Shown in pieces: positions 8,031 to 16,469 of a DNA stretch of 64,000 bases. The DNA is from Crocinitomix sp. (GTDB lineage Bacteria; Bacteroidota; Bacteroidia; Flavobacteriales_D; Crocinitomicaceae): positions 1 to 64,000 of the forward strand of contig WTCE01000044.1 of NCBI GenBank assembly GCA_013138735.1, given 5' to 3'. Numbering within the stretch: position 1 is the first letter of the stretch; each line of letters begins with the position of its first letter. Made by a program: the position numbers and the translations under genes. The notes below the pieces were generated by a model that was not told where the DNA came from, did no database searches, and was given only the letters and a program-made list of their open reading frames with translations.

Positions 8031-9365
8031 ATGTTTGCGAAAAAAATCATCCATATCATATTAATACTGTTTGCTGTAGGGCACTTTAGCTCTTGCGGTA
8101 CATATTATGATAAATCGGTTGGGACGGAAAAAGCACTAATTCAACGTGATTATGTAAAGGCGGAAGATGCGATTGTTAAAAACAAATTTCTAACACGCAA
8201 AAGAAATGAATTGCTCTATTATTTAGAGCTTGGAAAAGTGCTGAACCTACAAGGTAAATTTGCTGAAAGCAATTACAACCTCAACAAGGCAGATTATATG
8301 ATGGAGGCGTATAGGAGTGTATTTGACATGGCGCTTGGTGTTACTGTCAACCCTGCTTTACAATCATACAAAGCAGAGCCACATGAAAGAATTCTAGTGC
8401 ATTATTATAAAGCACTCAATTATCTACAATTAGGCGATATTGAAGAAGCCATTGTTGAAGCACGTCGGATAGACTTGAGTGAAATGGTAAATAACAATGC
8501 CGTTAACGGTAAATTCAAAAAATACGGTAAAGATCCATTTGGACTCATACTCATGGGAATGATTTATGAAGCCGATCAGGATTATAATAACGCTTTTATT
8601 GCCTATAGAAATGCTAAAGACGTCTATAATAATGATGAAACAGGTTTGTACAATGGCAAGTTTCCTGAAAGTTTAGAGCGTGATTTAGTGCGCACTTCAG
8701 CTTATGCTGGAATGTCATATCAATCAGACTTAGAGAAAGTAGATTTGCCTCATGGTGAAGCCATTATTTTTTGGGAAAAAGGATTGGCGCCAATCAAAGC
8801 CGAAAAAAATATCTTTTTCTCATTAAATCAAAAGAACGGTTCATTCTTTTTCATGTCTGATAATTTATCAATTCCTATTGATTATAATTTCGCGAAAAAT
8901 GATCCCGATTTTGATCCAAGTGACATTGGGATGATTCGTTTAGCAATACCATATTATGTGCAACGTGTTGACAATAATCTAACTGCCAGTATTACAGTAA
9001 ATGATCAACAAAAAAAGTTCACTTTAATTGAGGATATTGACGCATTAGCTTTTCAAATTGAAAAAGACAATTATTTAAAAGAATTGGGTAAAAACTTACT
9101 CCGTCTCGCCTTAAAAAAAATTAGCGAGTTAGCCATTAATGAACGCAATCCATACGCCGGACTAGCTTTAAATATTGCAAATGTTGCAACTGAAAAAGCA
9201 GACACTAGAAACTGGCAGTCACTGCCAAGCCAAATTCATTATGCCCGCATTCCTTTGCAAGAAGGCTTAAATAAAATTACGGTGAATTGTAGCAACGGCC
9301 AAACGAAAACTTTTGAAATTCGCGGAAGCGGTAGAAAGGTGTTTCGAAATGTCGTTTCTTATTAG
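8031..9365 (+). CDS. COG3014-type TPR lipoprotein, 444 aa
   Basis: The N-terminus is a lipoprotein signal peptide with C22 (FSSC). TPR-like helical repeats follow (residues ~45-200): ELLYYLELGKVLNLQGKFAESNYNLNKAD, RILVHYYKALNYLQLGDIEEAIVEARRID, and DPFGLILMGMIYEADQDYNNAFIAYRNA. The C-terminal part is beta-rich. This matches the COG3014 family of uncharacterised lipoproteins, which in several proteobacteria sit next to LpoB genes. The same pairing here supports a joint envelope function. A terminator between the two genes argues against a single obligatory transcript. Confidence 0.75.
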   Translation: MFAKKIIHIILILFAVGHFSSCGTYYDKSVGTEKALIQRDYVKAEDAIVKNKFLTRKRNELLYYLELGKVLNLQGKFAESNYNLNKADYMMEAYRSVFDMALGVTVNPALQSYKAEPHERILVHYYKALNYLQLGDIEEAIVEARRIDLSEMVNNNAVNGKFKKYGKDPFGLILMGMIYEADQDYNNAFIAYRNAKDVYNNDETGLYNGKFPESLERDLVRTSAYAGMSYQSDLEKVDLPHGEAIIFWEKGLAPIKAEKNIFFSLNQKNGSFFFMSDNLSIPIDYNFAKNDPDFDPSDIGMIRLAIPYYVQRVDNNLTASITVNDQQKKFTLIEDIDALAFQIEKDNYLKELGKNLLRLALKKISELAINERNPYAGLALNIANVATEKADTRNWQSLPSQIHYARIPLQEGLNKITVNCSNGQTKTFEIRGSGRKVFRNVVSY

Positions 9366-9435
9366 TACTTAGACCGCTGCGCTGATAGATAAAAGATGTT
9401 AGATCGCTCTCCCCCTTAGGCGGATCGCTGTTAGA
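9366..9435 (-). repeat. Short interspersed motif AGCGCAGCGGTCTAAGTACT and relatives
   Basis: Read on the minus strand, this stretch contains TCTATCAGCGCAGCGGTC followed by TAAGTACT, and upstream of it CTAACAGCGATCCGCCTAAG. The first unit matches 23 of 26 bases at 61482-61507. A third related unit is at 61508-61527. These two places are unrelated gene contexts, so this is a dispersed short repeat family. Confidence 0.5.
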
Positions 9436-9460
9436 TGAATTTAGTTTTAAGACAATAAAA

Positions 9461-9516
9461 AAAGGAAAATGAGTTAAAAAGTAGTATACAAAACACTTCT
9501 TAAATCATTTTCCTTT
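9461..9516. terminator. Hairpin between convergent genes
   Basis: AAAGGAAAATGA (9461-9472) pairs perfectly with TCATTTTCCTTT (9505-9516). After one mismatch, four more pairs extend the stem. It lies between the convergent COG3014 and SDR genes and could stop transcription from either side. The rest of the 307-bp gap holds the AGCG motif before it and a heptamer tandem repeat after it. Confidence 0.5.
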
Positions 9517-9615
9517 ATAATAATCAATAATACCAAGTCAAATCGAATTGATCATTGTTAATTGACAATTGCACATTGGCTTTACAAAACACCCATTAAA
9601 TCATTGAACCATTGC

Positions 9616-9664
9616 CTTTTGTCTTTTGTCTTTTGTCTTTTGTCTTTTGTCTTTTGTCTTTTGT
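9616..9664. repeat. Seven tandem copies of the heptamer CTTTTGT
   Basis: Seven perfect 7-bp units run without interruption and end 8 bp before the stop codon of the SDR gene. The tract is outside coding sequence. A unit of this kind is prone to slippage, so copy number probably varies between strains. I see no coding role. Confidence 0.9.
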
Positions 9665-9672
9665 CTAAAAAA

Positions 9673-10728
9673 CTACTTTTTGTTAATAACCCCCTCTTCA
9701 ATCAAATGCGCAAAAAAGTCATTGATTGTTTCTTTCATTGGGCGATAATTCATCCCTAATTTTTCAACACTTTTGCTATTATCTGCTTTCCAAGGGTATC
9801 CTATATTTTTGGCCACCATTTTTCTTGGCATTCCTTGAGATGGTCCAACTAACCACACCAAAAACTTTGGTAATTTTTTAGCCGGTAATGGGTAATTTGG
9901 ATAATTAGGCTTAAGCATTCCTGCAAGACCCAAGAAGCTTGTGTTTTCTGCAGATACAATATGTCTTCCCTCGGCTTCTGGAGTGAATCCAGCCTGATAA
10001 TGTGCTGTTGCTAAATCACGGACATCAACTGCTCCAATATTAAACGCAGGTGCCCCCATTTTCATATCTCCGTTCCCCATCATTTTCATGATCTCAAACG
10101 TTTCTGAAGTACCATGCGGATTGATTCCAGGACCAACAACAAATGAAGGGTTAACAACAACTACATCCCAGTTCTCTTGTTCTTTCATCATTTTCCAAGC
10201 TTCTTTTTCAGCCAAGGTTTTTGAATAAGAATAAGGTTGATGTGCTAAAGTTGAAGTTGTATTCCAAACTGCTTCCGTTAAGGTTTGGTTTGGCAAGCTT
10301 AACGTATCTTTCGTGTCGCCATAAATAGCAGCACAGCTACTTGTAACAACTACTCTTTTAACTGAACCTGACTTTGTTGCTGCATTCAGAACATTGCGCG
10401 TTCCATTTAATGCCGGATCAACTAGATCCTTTTGAGGATCTTTAATAGCTAGTGTAAATGGCGAAGCTGTGTGAAAAATAAGTTCGCATCCTTGCGCAGC
10501 CTCATCAAATGATCCTTCTTCCAATAAATCGGCCTTGAAATATTTAATTTCACCTGGTGAATTGGCTGCAATTGCATCTAAATATTTTGTTTTATCCTTG
10601 TTCTCAGGACTTCGAACTGCGGCATGAACCGTCATTCCTTCCTGCAATAATTTTTCTACTAAACGTCCTGCAACATAACCTGTTGCTCCGGTTACCATTA
10701 CTGGTTTCGCTTGATCTATCTTTTTCAT
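9673..10728 (-). CDS. Extended SDR, NAD(P)-dependent epimerase/dihydroflavonol-reductase-like oxidoreductase, 351 aa
   Basis: The Rossmann motif is VTGATGYVAG (G14, G17, G21) near the N-terminus. The catalytic Tyr-x3-Lys is Y166/K170 in PYSYSKTLAEK, preceded by the serine-containing VVTSSCAAIYG. The overall pattern (ADLLEEGSFDEAAQGCELIFHTASP, VNPSFVVGPG) is that of the dihydroflavonol 4-reductase/aldehyde reductase subgroup. It uses NAD(P)H to reduce a carbonyl compound that cannot be named from sequence. It starts 12 bases after the tetR-like gene, so the two form an operon and the enzyme is probably induced by its own substrate or a related toxic compound. Confidence 0.88.
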   Translation of the reverse strand: MKKIDQAKPVMVTGATGYVAGRLVEKLLQEGMTVHAAVRSPENKDKTKYLDAIAANSPGEIKYFKADLLEEGSFDEAAQGCELIFHTASPFTLAIKDPQKDLVDPALNGTRNVLNAATKSGSVKRVVVTSSCAAIYGDTKDTLSLPNQTLTEAVWNTTSTLAHQPYSYSKTLAEKEAWKMMKEQENWDVVVVNPSFVVGPGINPHGTSETFEIMKMMGNGDMKMGAPAFNIGAVDVRDLATAHYQAGFTPEAEGRHIVSAENTSFLGLAGMLKPNYPNYPLPAKKLPKFLVWLVGPSQGMPRKMVAKNIGYPWKADNSKSVEKLGMNYRPMKETINDFFAHLIEEGVINKK

Positions 10729-10740
10729 AAAATATATGTG

Positions 10741-11268
10741 TTAAGCTAAGTTGTATTTGTTTTTGATTGCGTTAAGCGTTTTTAATTTATCGTATTGTTG
10801 GTCTTTTAATAGGATTACTGTTGCTGCACCATCCAATATCATTTCTAATATGACCACTTCTGCTTTTGGGTCCGAATAACCTAATTCTTTGAATGCTTGT
10901 GCAGCTTTTTCCAGCATAAAATCAAAAGAAATACTATTGTATTTTTGTTGCTGCCATTTTAATGTATAGATCAGCCTCCAAAATTTATGCTCAGTTTCAT
11001 TAATATGAAACGGAATTGAAATGATCGTACTCAAAATCGCTTTTGGGTCGGTCATTTCCGCCAAAGGAGCAAAATAAGCTACTGCCAATTCTTGACCTTG
11101 CTCCAAAATCGCATTTAATAAGCCTTCTTTATTCTTAAAATGCCGAAAGATTAAACCCTCCGAAACACCTGCCGCTTTTGCAATTTTATTTGTTGACGTT
11201 CCTTGAAACCCCTCTTCTGCGAATAGTTCAAGTGCTGTTGTTAATATCTTTTGTTGTTTTTCAGTCAC
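10741..11268 (-). CDS. TetR/AcrR-family transcriptional regulator, 175 aa
   Basis: The N-terminal DNA-binding domain shows the standard TetR pattern: ILTTALELFAEEGFQGTSTNKIAKAAGVSEGLIFRHF in short form, then KNKEGLLNAIL, at residues ~8-56. The C-terminal ligand domain is unclassified. A palindrome just upstream of the start is a natural autoregulatory operator. It is the first gene of a two-gene operon with the SDR oxidoreductase. Confidence 0.93.
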   Translation of the reverse strand: MTEKQQKILTTALELFAEEGFQGTSTNKIAKAAGVSEGLIFRHFKNKEGLLNAILEQGQELAVAYFAPLAEMTDPKAILSTIISIPFHINETEHKFWRLIYTLKWQQQKYNSISFDFMLEKAAQAFKELGYSDPKAEVVILEMILDGAATVILLKDQQYDKLKTLNAIKNKYNLA

Positions 11269-11273
11269 AATAA

Positions 11274-11291
11274 TGAGTGATTACTCACTCA
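11274..11291. promoter_or_regulatory. TetR operator palindrome TGAGTGA-N4-TCACTCA
   Basis: A perfect 7-bp inverted repeat with a TTAC centre begins 5 bp upstream of the tetR-like start codon. Operators of this form, close to the promoter of the regulator's own gene, are typical of the family. A bound protein would block the tetR-SDR transcript. Confidence 0.7.
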
Positions 11292-11368
11292 CAAATTTAA
11301 AGAAAAAATTGGTTTTACTTGGAAAAAATTTGAATTAGGACTATTCTTATCTTAAATAATCCTGCGAA

Positions 11369-11926
11369 ATGAAAAAAATCTTTTTTACATCTGATCACCA
11401 CTTTGGTCACGAAAATATTATCAAGTTTTCTAACCGCCCATTTAAAAATGTAGAAGAAATGAATGAGGTCATGATTGAACGGTGGAACGAAAAAGTTCAC
11501 CCAAGAGATGATGTTTATTATTTAGGAGATTTTAGTTTAGAAAAAGACCGAGAGAAAACTGCAGAAATTTTAAAGCGTTTAAACGGGTCGAAATTTTTAA
11601 TTAAAGGAAATCATGAGGGAGCCGCTTTAAACCATAGCAAAAAATTTGAGTGGGTAAAAGATTATTACGAACTCAAAATAAAAGATCCGGATTGTAAAAA
11701 TGGCACACGCAGAATCATGCTCTTTCATTATGCCATGCGTTCTTGGCGAGGAATAGGAAGAGGGAATTGGCATCTTTATGGTCATAGTCACGGGAATCTT
11801 CCAGATTTAGAAGATCAATTATGTTTTGACATAGGTGTTGATAACCACGATTTTTATCCTTTATCATATGAAGAAATTAAAGCAATCATGGCAAAAAAAA
11901 CATGGACACCCCCTTATTCTGATTGA
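11369..11926 (+). CDS. Calcineurin-like metallophosphoesterase, 185 aa
   Basis: The metal-binding motifs of the superfamily appear in order: SDHHFGH (D9, H11), YLGDFSL, KGNHE, FHYAMRSW, and YGHSHG near the end. Small cytosolic members of this type with an N-terminal FFTSDHHFGHENII are common and of unknown substrate. There is no signal peptide or membrane segment. It stands alone, divergent from the TetR operon, with a possible promoter ending in TATCTTAA at about 11349-11356. Confidence 0.85.
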   Translation: MKKIFFTSDHHFGHENIIKFSNRPFKNVEEMNEVMIERWNEKVHPRDDVYYLGDFSLEKDREKTAEILKRLNGSKFLIKGNHEGAALNHSKKFEWVKDYYELKIKDPDCKNGTRRIMLFHYAMRSWRGIGRGNWHLYGHSHGNLPDLEDQLCFDIGVDNHDFYPLSYEEIKAIMAKKTWTPPYSD

Positions 11927-11974
11927 TAAAAACCTCTCAATTTGAATTTTTTCTAAAAATATTTAATTTTTCAT

Positions 11975-12003
11975 GCAACGGTTTTGAAATAGCTTGCTCT
12001 ATA
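11975..12003 (+). promoter_or_regulatory. Candidate ECF-type promoter, GCAAC then CTATA
   Basis: GCAAC at 11975-11979 and CTATA at 11999-12003 are spaced 19 nt apart, upstream of the repeat-domain protein. From memory, promoters read by ECF sigma factors in this phylum often have a GCAAC/TGCAAC upstream element and a CTA-rich downstream element. An ECF sigma gene lies 4 kb downstream. This is a weak, pattern-based suggestion. Confidence 0.25.
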
Positions 12004-12021
12004 GAGATATAAACTAAAACT

Positions 12022-14715
12022 ATGAAAAATTTAAAGCACCTAGGATTGTTTTTGATTCTATTCATTTCAAGCTTTACAATTGCTCAAGATGCAACTTGTG
12101 ATGACTTTACTGATATAAGCTCCTATCCTGAAGCTTATATTGAAGCGGTAGCACTTGTTGGCTACAGTCAAGATGACACCTATGAAATTACATGCACAGT
12201 AGGACATGTTTGGCGAAATTACTTTGCCGAAAACGGAATTAGTATTGGAGAAGGCACTGTGGTATTCGAAATGAGTGGCGCCAATCAAGAGGCACGTTTC
12301 AAAATCTATCATAACGAAATAGGTGCAGAATTTTCATTTTCTGCAAACGGCGGAACTGCTACCAATATAGAAGCTACTTTCCCCGTTACGGTGGATGGAA
12401 TTACAATTGACTTAGAAGATTTACCAGACGATCCAGACGACGAAATCACATCAACTCTTGGTTATCTTACATTTACTGGCGCAATTTCTGAAATTGAATT
12501 TGACGCCGTTGAATGTGGAATACTTGAATTATGCGTTGAAGCAATTTTCGAAGACGGTGATTGTGATGATTTTTTAGACACTACTGAATGGTATACTGCA
12601 ACTAGTTTTTTTTCCGGAGATCTTTTAGGCTATACGCAAGGTGGAGCTTATGAGGTAAACTGCACAGAGGGTCATGGCTTAATTAACACCTATGCTGAAA
12701 TTGGAATCACTATGGGTGACGGCAATGTCGCATTTGACTTTAGTGGAGACAACCAAGAGGCACGTTTCACCATTTACTATAATGATATTGTAGATGAATT
12801 TGGTTTTTCTGTAAATGGCGGAACTTACAATTTTCTAGATGTGACCTTCCCTTTTGTAACAGATGGAATTACAGTTGATTTCGAATCATTACCAGACGAT
12901 CCAGATGATGACATTGATTCATACATGGGCTACCTCACATTTACCGGCGTAATTTCTGAAATTGAATTTGATGCCGTTGAATGTGGAATAACTGAATTGT
13001 GTGTTGGTCCACCAGATTACGAAGGTGGTTGTGATGACCTAACCGACCTTACAGACTGGCCAGAAACATCTTACTTCGGCGTTGAAATAGTTGAAGACGA
13101 TACGATTGGTTACACACAAGGTGGTACACAAACCGTTACTTTTGGACCCCCTTTGGGTCTTGCTACATGTAATATCAATTCAATTCTAGGAGGAATAATC
13201 TCGTATAGCGTTCCCATTAATTTTGCTTTCGACGGAACCGATCAATTCGCCCGTTTTCATATTGGAGAGAGCAGCATTGGGCCAGGTTCAGGCCGATCAT
13301 TTTCAGTAAACGGCTCCTCCTACACTTCATTAGGTGAAACTTTTCCAATGGTCGTAGACGGAATAATAATTGATTTAGACACAGCATCAGCTCCGGATCT
13401 TGTTCTAGGTTATTTTGACGCATATTTGACTTTTTCTGGAAATTTAAACGAAGTTTCAATACTTACAGAGGAATACCACGAATCCAATATTGTTGAACTT
13501 TGCGTTGAACCACTTTTTGAAGAGGATGAATGTGATAATTTCTTAGACACGGACTTATGGTATGAAGAAGAAGGTTTTGTTGAGGGAGATATTTTAGGTT
13601 ATTCACAAGACGATACTTACGCCATAACATGCACAGATGGTGGTGGGTTTTTAAACACTTTTTCGGGAGCAGGAATTGCGATTGGAGATGGAACTGTAGA
13701 ATTTGATTTTAGCGGCGCAAATCAAGAAGCACGCTTTACAATTTACTATACAGATTTTATAGAAGATTTTGGATTTTCAGTGAACGGAGGAAGCTCTAAT
13801 TTATTAGATGTTACCTTCCCATTTGTAACTGATGGCGTAACGGTTGATTTTTTATCATTACCTGATGATCCAGATGATGATATATCTGAAGACATGGCTT
13901 ATCTTAGTTTTATTGGAGAAATTTCTACTATTGCTTTTACATCTGTTGAAGGCGGAATAACTGAATTATGTGTTGAACCCATTTTTGAAGAAGGTGATTG
14001 TGATGATTTTACAATGGCGCCTTGGCCAGTGGATTATATTACATTTTACCCAGGAGAAATTCCAGGCTATACGCAAGGAGGAACACAAGCCATTACTGTA
14101 GAAGCAGGTGGTGTAGCAAGATTTGGCGGCGGTTTTTACCCTGGACTAGAGGTAGCCGGTCCAGTAAATTTTTCGTTTGATGGTTCATACCTAGACGCAA
14201 GGTTTAACATTTTTGGTCATCCTGATCAATATTTTGTGACAGGTTTTAGTGTGAACGGGTCAGCAGTTCATTATATGGATGAAACTTTTCCAATGACTGT
14301 TGATGGAATTACGATTGACATGGATACAAGTGCTACGGATGCTGACCCTATCTGGAACAATGATTACTTAATCTTCACAGGACATATTGATGAAATTACG
14401 ATTCATGGTTCTGAAACTGGAATTTCAGAGTTATGCGTGAGCCCTTCCGATTCTTCAGATGTAGGAATCACAACTAATTTGGAAAGCACGTTTACAGTGT
14501 ATCCAAATCCCGCTACAAATCATATTCAAATTGGATATTCAGAAATTATAAAAACTGTTGCCATATATGATTTATCTGGTCAACTAATCCTGATTGAAAA
14601 TGTTGGATCTAAAAACACAACTCTAAATATTACAGACCTCGTTAAAGGAATGTATCTCGTTCAAGTTACCCTGCAAAGCGGAGATCAGATCATGAAAAAA
14701 CTGATCAAAGAATAG
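12022..14715 (+). CDS. T9SS-secreted surface protein with five ~155-aa repeats, 897 aa
   Basis: After a signal peptide (residues 1-21) come five repeats beginning with Cys-Asp-[DN]-[FL] at residues 26, 181, 337, 504 and 660. Each has GY[ST]Q near the start, a central ARFxI strand, [SG]FS[VA]NG, FPxxxDGI/V-T-[IV]-D, a YLTFTGxISEI strand and a closing ELCV[EGS]. Repeats 1, 2 and 4 form one subtype (EITC/EVNC, SGxNQEARF, LPDDPDDxI). Repeats 3 and 5 form another (QGGTQ, DGS/DGT). The C-terminus (from ~822) is a T9SS type A sorting domain (VYPNPATNHIQI, IYDLSGQLI, GMYLVQV). The repeats are probably beta-sandwich adhesion or binding domains, but I recognise no named family. The protein is very acidic. 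Confidence 0.8.
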   Translation: MKNLKHLGLFLILFISSFTIAQDATCDDFTDISSYPEAYIEAVALVGYSQDDTYEITCTVGHVWRNYFAENGISIGEGTVVFEMSGANQEARFKIYHNEIGAEFSFSANGGTATNIEATFPVTVDGITIDLEDLPDDPDDEITSTLGYLTFTGAISEIEFDAVECGILELCVEAIFEDGDCDDFLDTTEWYTATSFFSGDLLGYTQGGAYEVNCTEGHGLINTYAEIGITMGDGNVAFDFSGDNQEARFTIYYNDIVDEFGFSVNGGTYNFLDVTFPFVTDGITVDFESLPDDPDDDIDSYMGYLTFTGVISEIEFDAVECGITELCVGPPDYEGGCDDLTDLTDWPETSYFGVEIVEDDTIGYTQGGTQTVTFGPPLGLATCNINSILGGIISYSVPINFAFDGTDQFARFHIGESSIGPGSGRSFSVNGSSYTSLGETFPMVVDGIIIDLDTASAPDLVLGYFDAYLTFSGNLNEVSILTEEYHESNIVELCVEPLFEEDECDNFLDTDLWYEEEGFVEGDILGYSQDDTYAITCTDGGGFLNTFSGAGIAIGDGTVEFDFSGANQEARFTIYYTDFIEDFGFSVNGGSSNLLDVTFPFVTDGVTVDFLSLPDDPDDDISEDMAYLSFIGEISTIAFTSVEGGITELCVEPIFEEGDCDDFTMAPWPVDYITFYPGEIPGYTQGGTQAITVEAGGVARFGGGFYPGLEVAGPVNFSFDGSYLDARFNIFGHPDQYFVTGFSVNGSAVHYMDETFPMTVDGITIDMDTSATDADPIWNNDYLIFTGHIDEITIHGSETGISELCVSPSDSSDVGITTNLESTFTVYPNPATNHIQIGYSEIIKTVAIYDLSGQLILIENVGSKNTTLNITDLVKGMYLVQVTLQSGDQIMKKLIKE

Positions 14716-14734
14716 TCAAAATCAATGTTAAAAC

Positions 14735-14777
14735 AAAATAGGACGCATCCGAAATGCACTTGGATTCGTCCTATTTT
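14735..14777 (+). terminator. Intrinsic terminator after the five-repeat surface protein
   Basis: A 16-bp stem pairs AAAATAGGACGCATCC (14735-14750) with GGATTCGTCCTATTTT (14762-14777), with one mismatch and an 11-nt loop. The stem itself ends in a T run. It separates the surface protein from the lipoprotein gene at 14789. Confidence 0.8.
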
Positions 14778-14788
14778 AAAGTATTTAT

Positions 14789-15889
14789 ATGAATAGAATT
14801 ACTTCCTTCTTGTTTGTTTCGCTCCTCATTGTTTGGGGTTGCGAAAAAAGTACTTTAGAGACACCTGCCAATATTAGCGAAAATAATGTAGGATTGGATT
14901 GTGCTACCTGCCCATCTGTTCTTCATCCTTTCGCTTCAGTTGAACCAGGCGGAACAATTATAACATGTGATAATTTTCAGGGGGCACCTTGGCCAGAAGA
15001 TGGGAGCTTTAGTGGAGGTGCAATAGTCGGCTATACGCAAGAAGGAACTCAACCTGTAACGGTCCTAGGAGATGGCACTTGTGACTTTGGTGTACAACCT
15101 GGTATGTACCTTTTTGGTATGACCCAATTCGCCTTTGATGGTTCTGAACAAATTGCGCGTTTTAATATTTACGCATTTGATGGGGCCTTTGAAACAAGTG
15201 GATTTACTGTGAATGACGAAGAATATACTCCTTACGGCGATTTTTTCCCAATGGTCTTAGGCGGTGTTACAATAGATTTAGATTATAGCGCACCGGATGA
15301 CGATACATGGATTCATGCTTATCTTACTTTCACCGGGAATTTAACCGAAGTAAGACTAAATGGTTTTGAATCTGGAACAACGGAACTCTGCGTGACTAAG
15401 ACAATTGAACCGGGAGTTCCAACAATTGACAAAAGCCATTATATTTATTTTGACGATTTTTATAATCATTCAGGAGAAAGTGTTGGATACCACCCTAATT
15501 ACAAAACACCTTTAGGCTATTTTGGCTATCAGGGAACCAATGTAGTAATTGATTTTGAAGCCTTTTTAGGATATGCGCCAACACGATTAAGTTTTGTGCA
15601 TGCTTACTTAACAGGGTCTGACAACCTCATCAATGTGCAATTACCTAACACACCATTAATCGTAACAATTCCTGATTCTTTAGAATACTATTTAGCCCCC
15701 TACGGATACACCGTAGAATACTATGAAGATACAGATGGTTTGCAATGGCAAAACGCAACCGACCCTCCCTATAGTGATGCATTTGTAGACTCAATCGTAA
15801 TCTCGGGAAGCGAAATGAATCAAGTAACATTGGGCGCTATTTTGCAAGAATCAGAATTGAGGAGTATTTGCACTTATTATGAACAATAA
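14789..15889 (+). CDS. Lipoprotein carrying one copy of the same repeat domain, 366 aa
   Basis: A lipoprotein signal peptide ends at C18 (VWGC). Residues ~63-205 hold one domain of the type repeated in the upstream T9SS protein: TCDNFQGAPWPED, VGYTQEGTQPVTV, ARFNIYAF, FTVNDEEYTPYGDFFPM, YLTFTGNLTEV and TTELCV. It belongs to the same subtype as repeats 3 and 5 there. The C-terminal ~150 residues are a separate, beta-rich unknown domain. It ends 28 bases before the ECF sigma gene. The shared domain suggests that both proteins work on the same ligand or structure at the cell surface. Confidence 0.7.
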   Translation: MNRITSFLFVSLLIVWGCEKSTLETPANISENNVGLDCATCPSVLHPFASVEPGGTIITCDNFQGAPWPEDGSFSGGAIVGYTQEGTQPVTVLGDGTCDFGVQPGMYLFGMTQFAFDGSEQIARFNIYAFDGAFETSGFTVNDEEYTPYGDFFPMVLGGVTIDLDYSAPDDDTWIHAYLTFTGNLTEVRLNGFESGTTELCVTKTIEPGVPTIDKSHYIYFDDFYNHSGESVGYHPNYKTPLGYFGYQGTNVVIDFEAFLGYAPTRLSFVHAYLTGSDNLINVQLPNTPLIVTIPDSLEYYLAPYGYTVEYYEDTDGLQWQNATDPPYSDAFVDSIVISGSEMNQVTLGAILQESELRSICTYYEQ

Positions 15890-15917
15890 AAAACTATAGA
15901 ATTACCCATCCCCATAA

Positions 15918-16469
15918 ATGCAAGTGACCACAGCAGACAAGCTACTAGATGCCGTTTTAGAACTTCAGGAAAAATACAATTCTGAAACGTTCCGGTTCCT
16001 CTATGACGAATTATCGCCAAAGCTCTACTATTTGTGCTTAAGATATTTGAAGAATGAGGCTGAAGCGAAAGACGCATTGCAAGAAACGTTTGTCATTATT
16101 CATGAAAAAATAAGCCTTTTTAAGGGGCTTGGGAGTTTTGAAGGATGGGCTAAAAAAATAGCCGTACGGCATTGTATCTACTGTTTAAAAAAGAAAAAAA
16201 TTAGCACTAAATTAATGGAGCATCAAACCCCATTTACGGTACAAAAAGAATTTGATATCGATTTGCAAGAAGCGCATATCAAAACACAGTTAAAAGCAGC
16301 ATTACAGCAATTACCAGATGGGTTTAGGACGATAATTAACCTTTATATCTTGGAAGGGTATACGCATCCAGAAATTGCAGAAATGTTGAATATCAACGAG
16401 GGAACATCTCGTTCGCAACTGAATAGAGCAAAAGCTGCTCTGAGGAAACTAATTTCGGCAAGGAAATGA
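15918..16469 (+). CDS. ECF-type RNA polymerase sigma-70 factor, 183 aa
   Basis: Sigma region 2 is at residues ~20-85 (FLYDELSPKLYYLCLRYLKNEAEAKDALQETFVIIHE, read in two parts). Region 4 is at ~125-178 (LQQLPDGFRTIINLYILEGYTHPEIAEMLNINEGTSRSQL, read in two parts), with the usual helix-turn-helix. There is no region 1.1 or 3, as expected for ECF factors. Its stop overlaps the start of the next gene by 4 bases (ATGA), the standard layout for a sigma factor and its membrane partner. Its targets are unknown; the upstream surface-protein genes are candidates by position. Confidence 0.92.
   Translation: MQVTTADKLLDAVLELQEKYNSETFRFLYDELSPKLYYLCLRYLKNEAEAKDALQETFVIIHEKISLFKGLGSFEGWAKKIAVRHCIYCLKKKKISTKLMEHQTPFTVQKEFDIDLQEAHIKTQLKAALQQLPDGFRTIINLYILEGYTHPEIAEMLNINEGTSRSQLNRAKAALRKLISARK

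Noticed and set aside
7226-9365. LpoB-like and COG3014 genes as one uninterrupted operon
   Set aside because: A strong intrinsic terminator lies between them at 7933-7980.
9616-9664. CRISPR-like repeat
   Set aside because: The units are 7 bp with no spacers, and no cas gene is in the window.
9562-9759. Open frame across the heptamer repeat
   Set aside because: The LLSFVFC repeats in it come only from the tandem heptamer, and it overlaps the SDR gene on the other strand.
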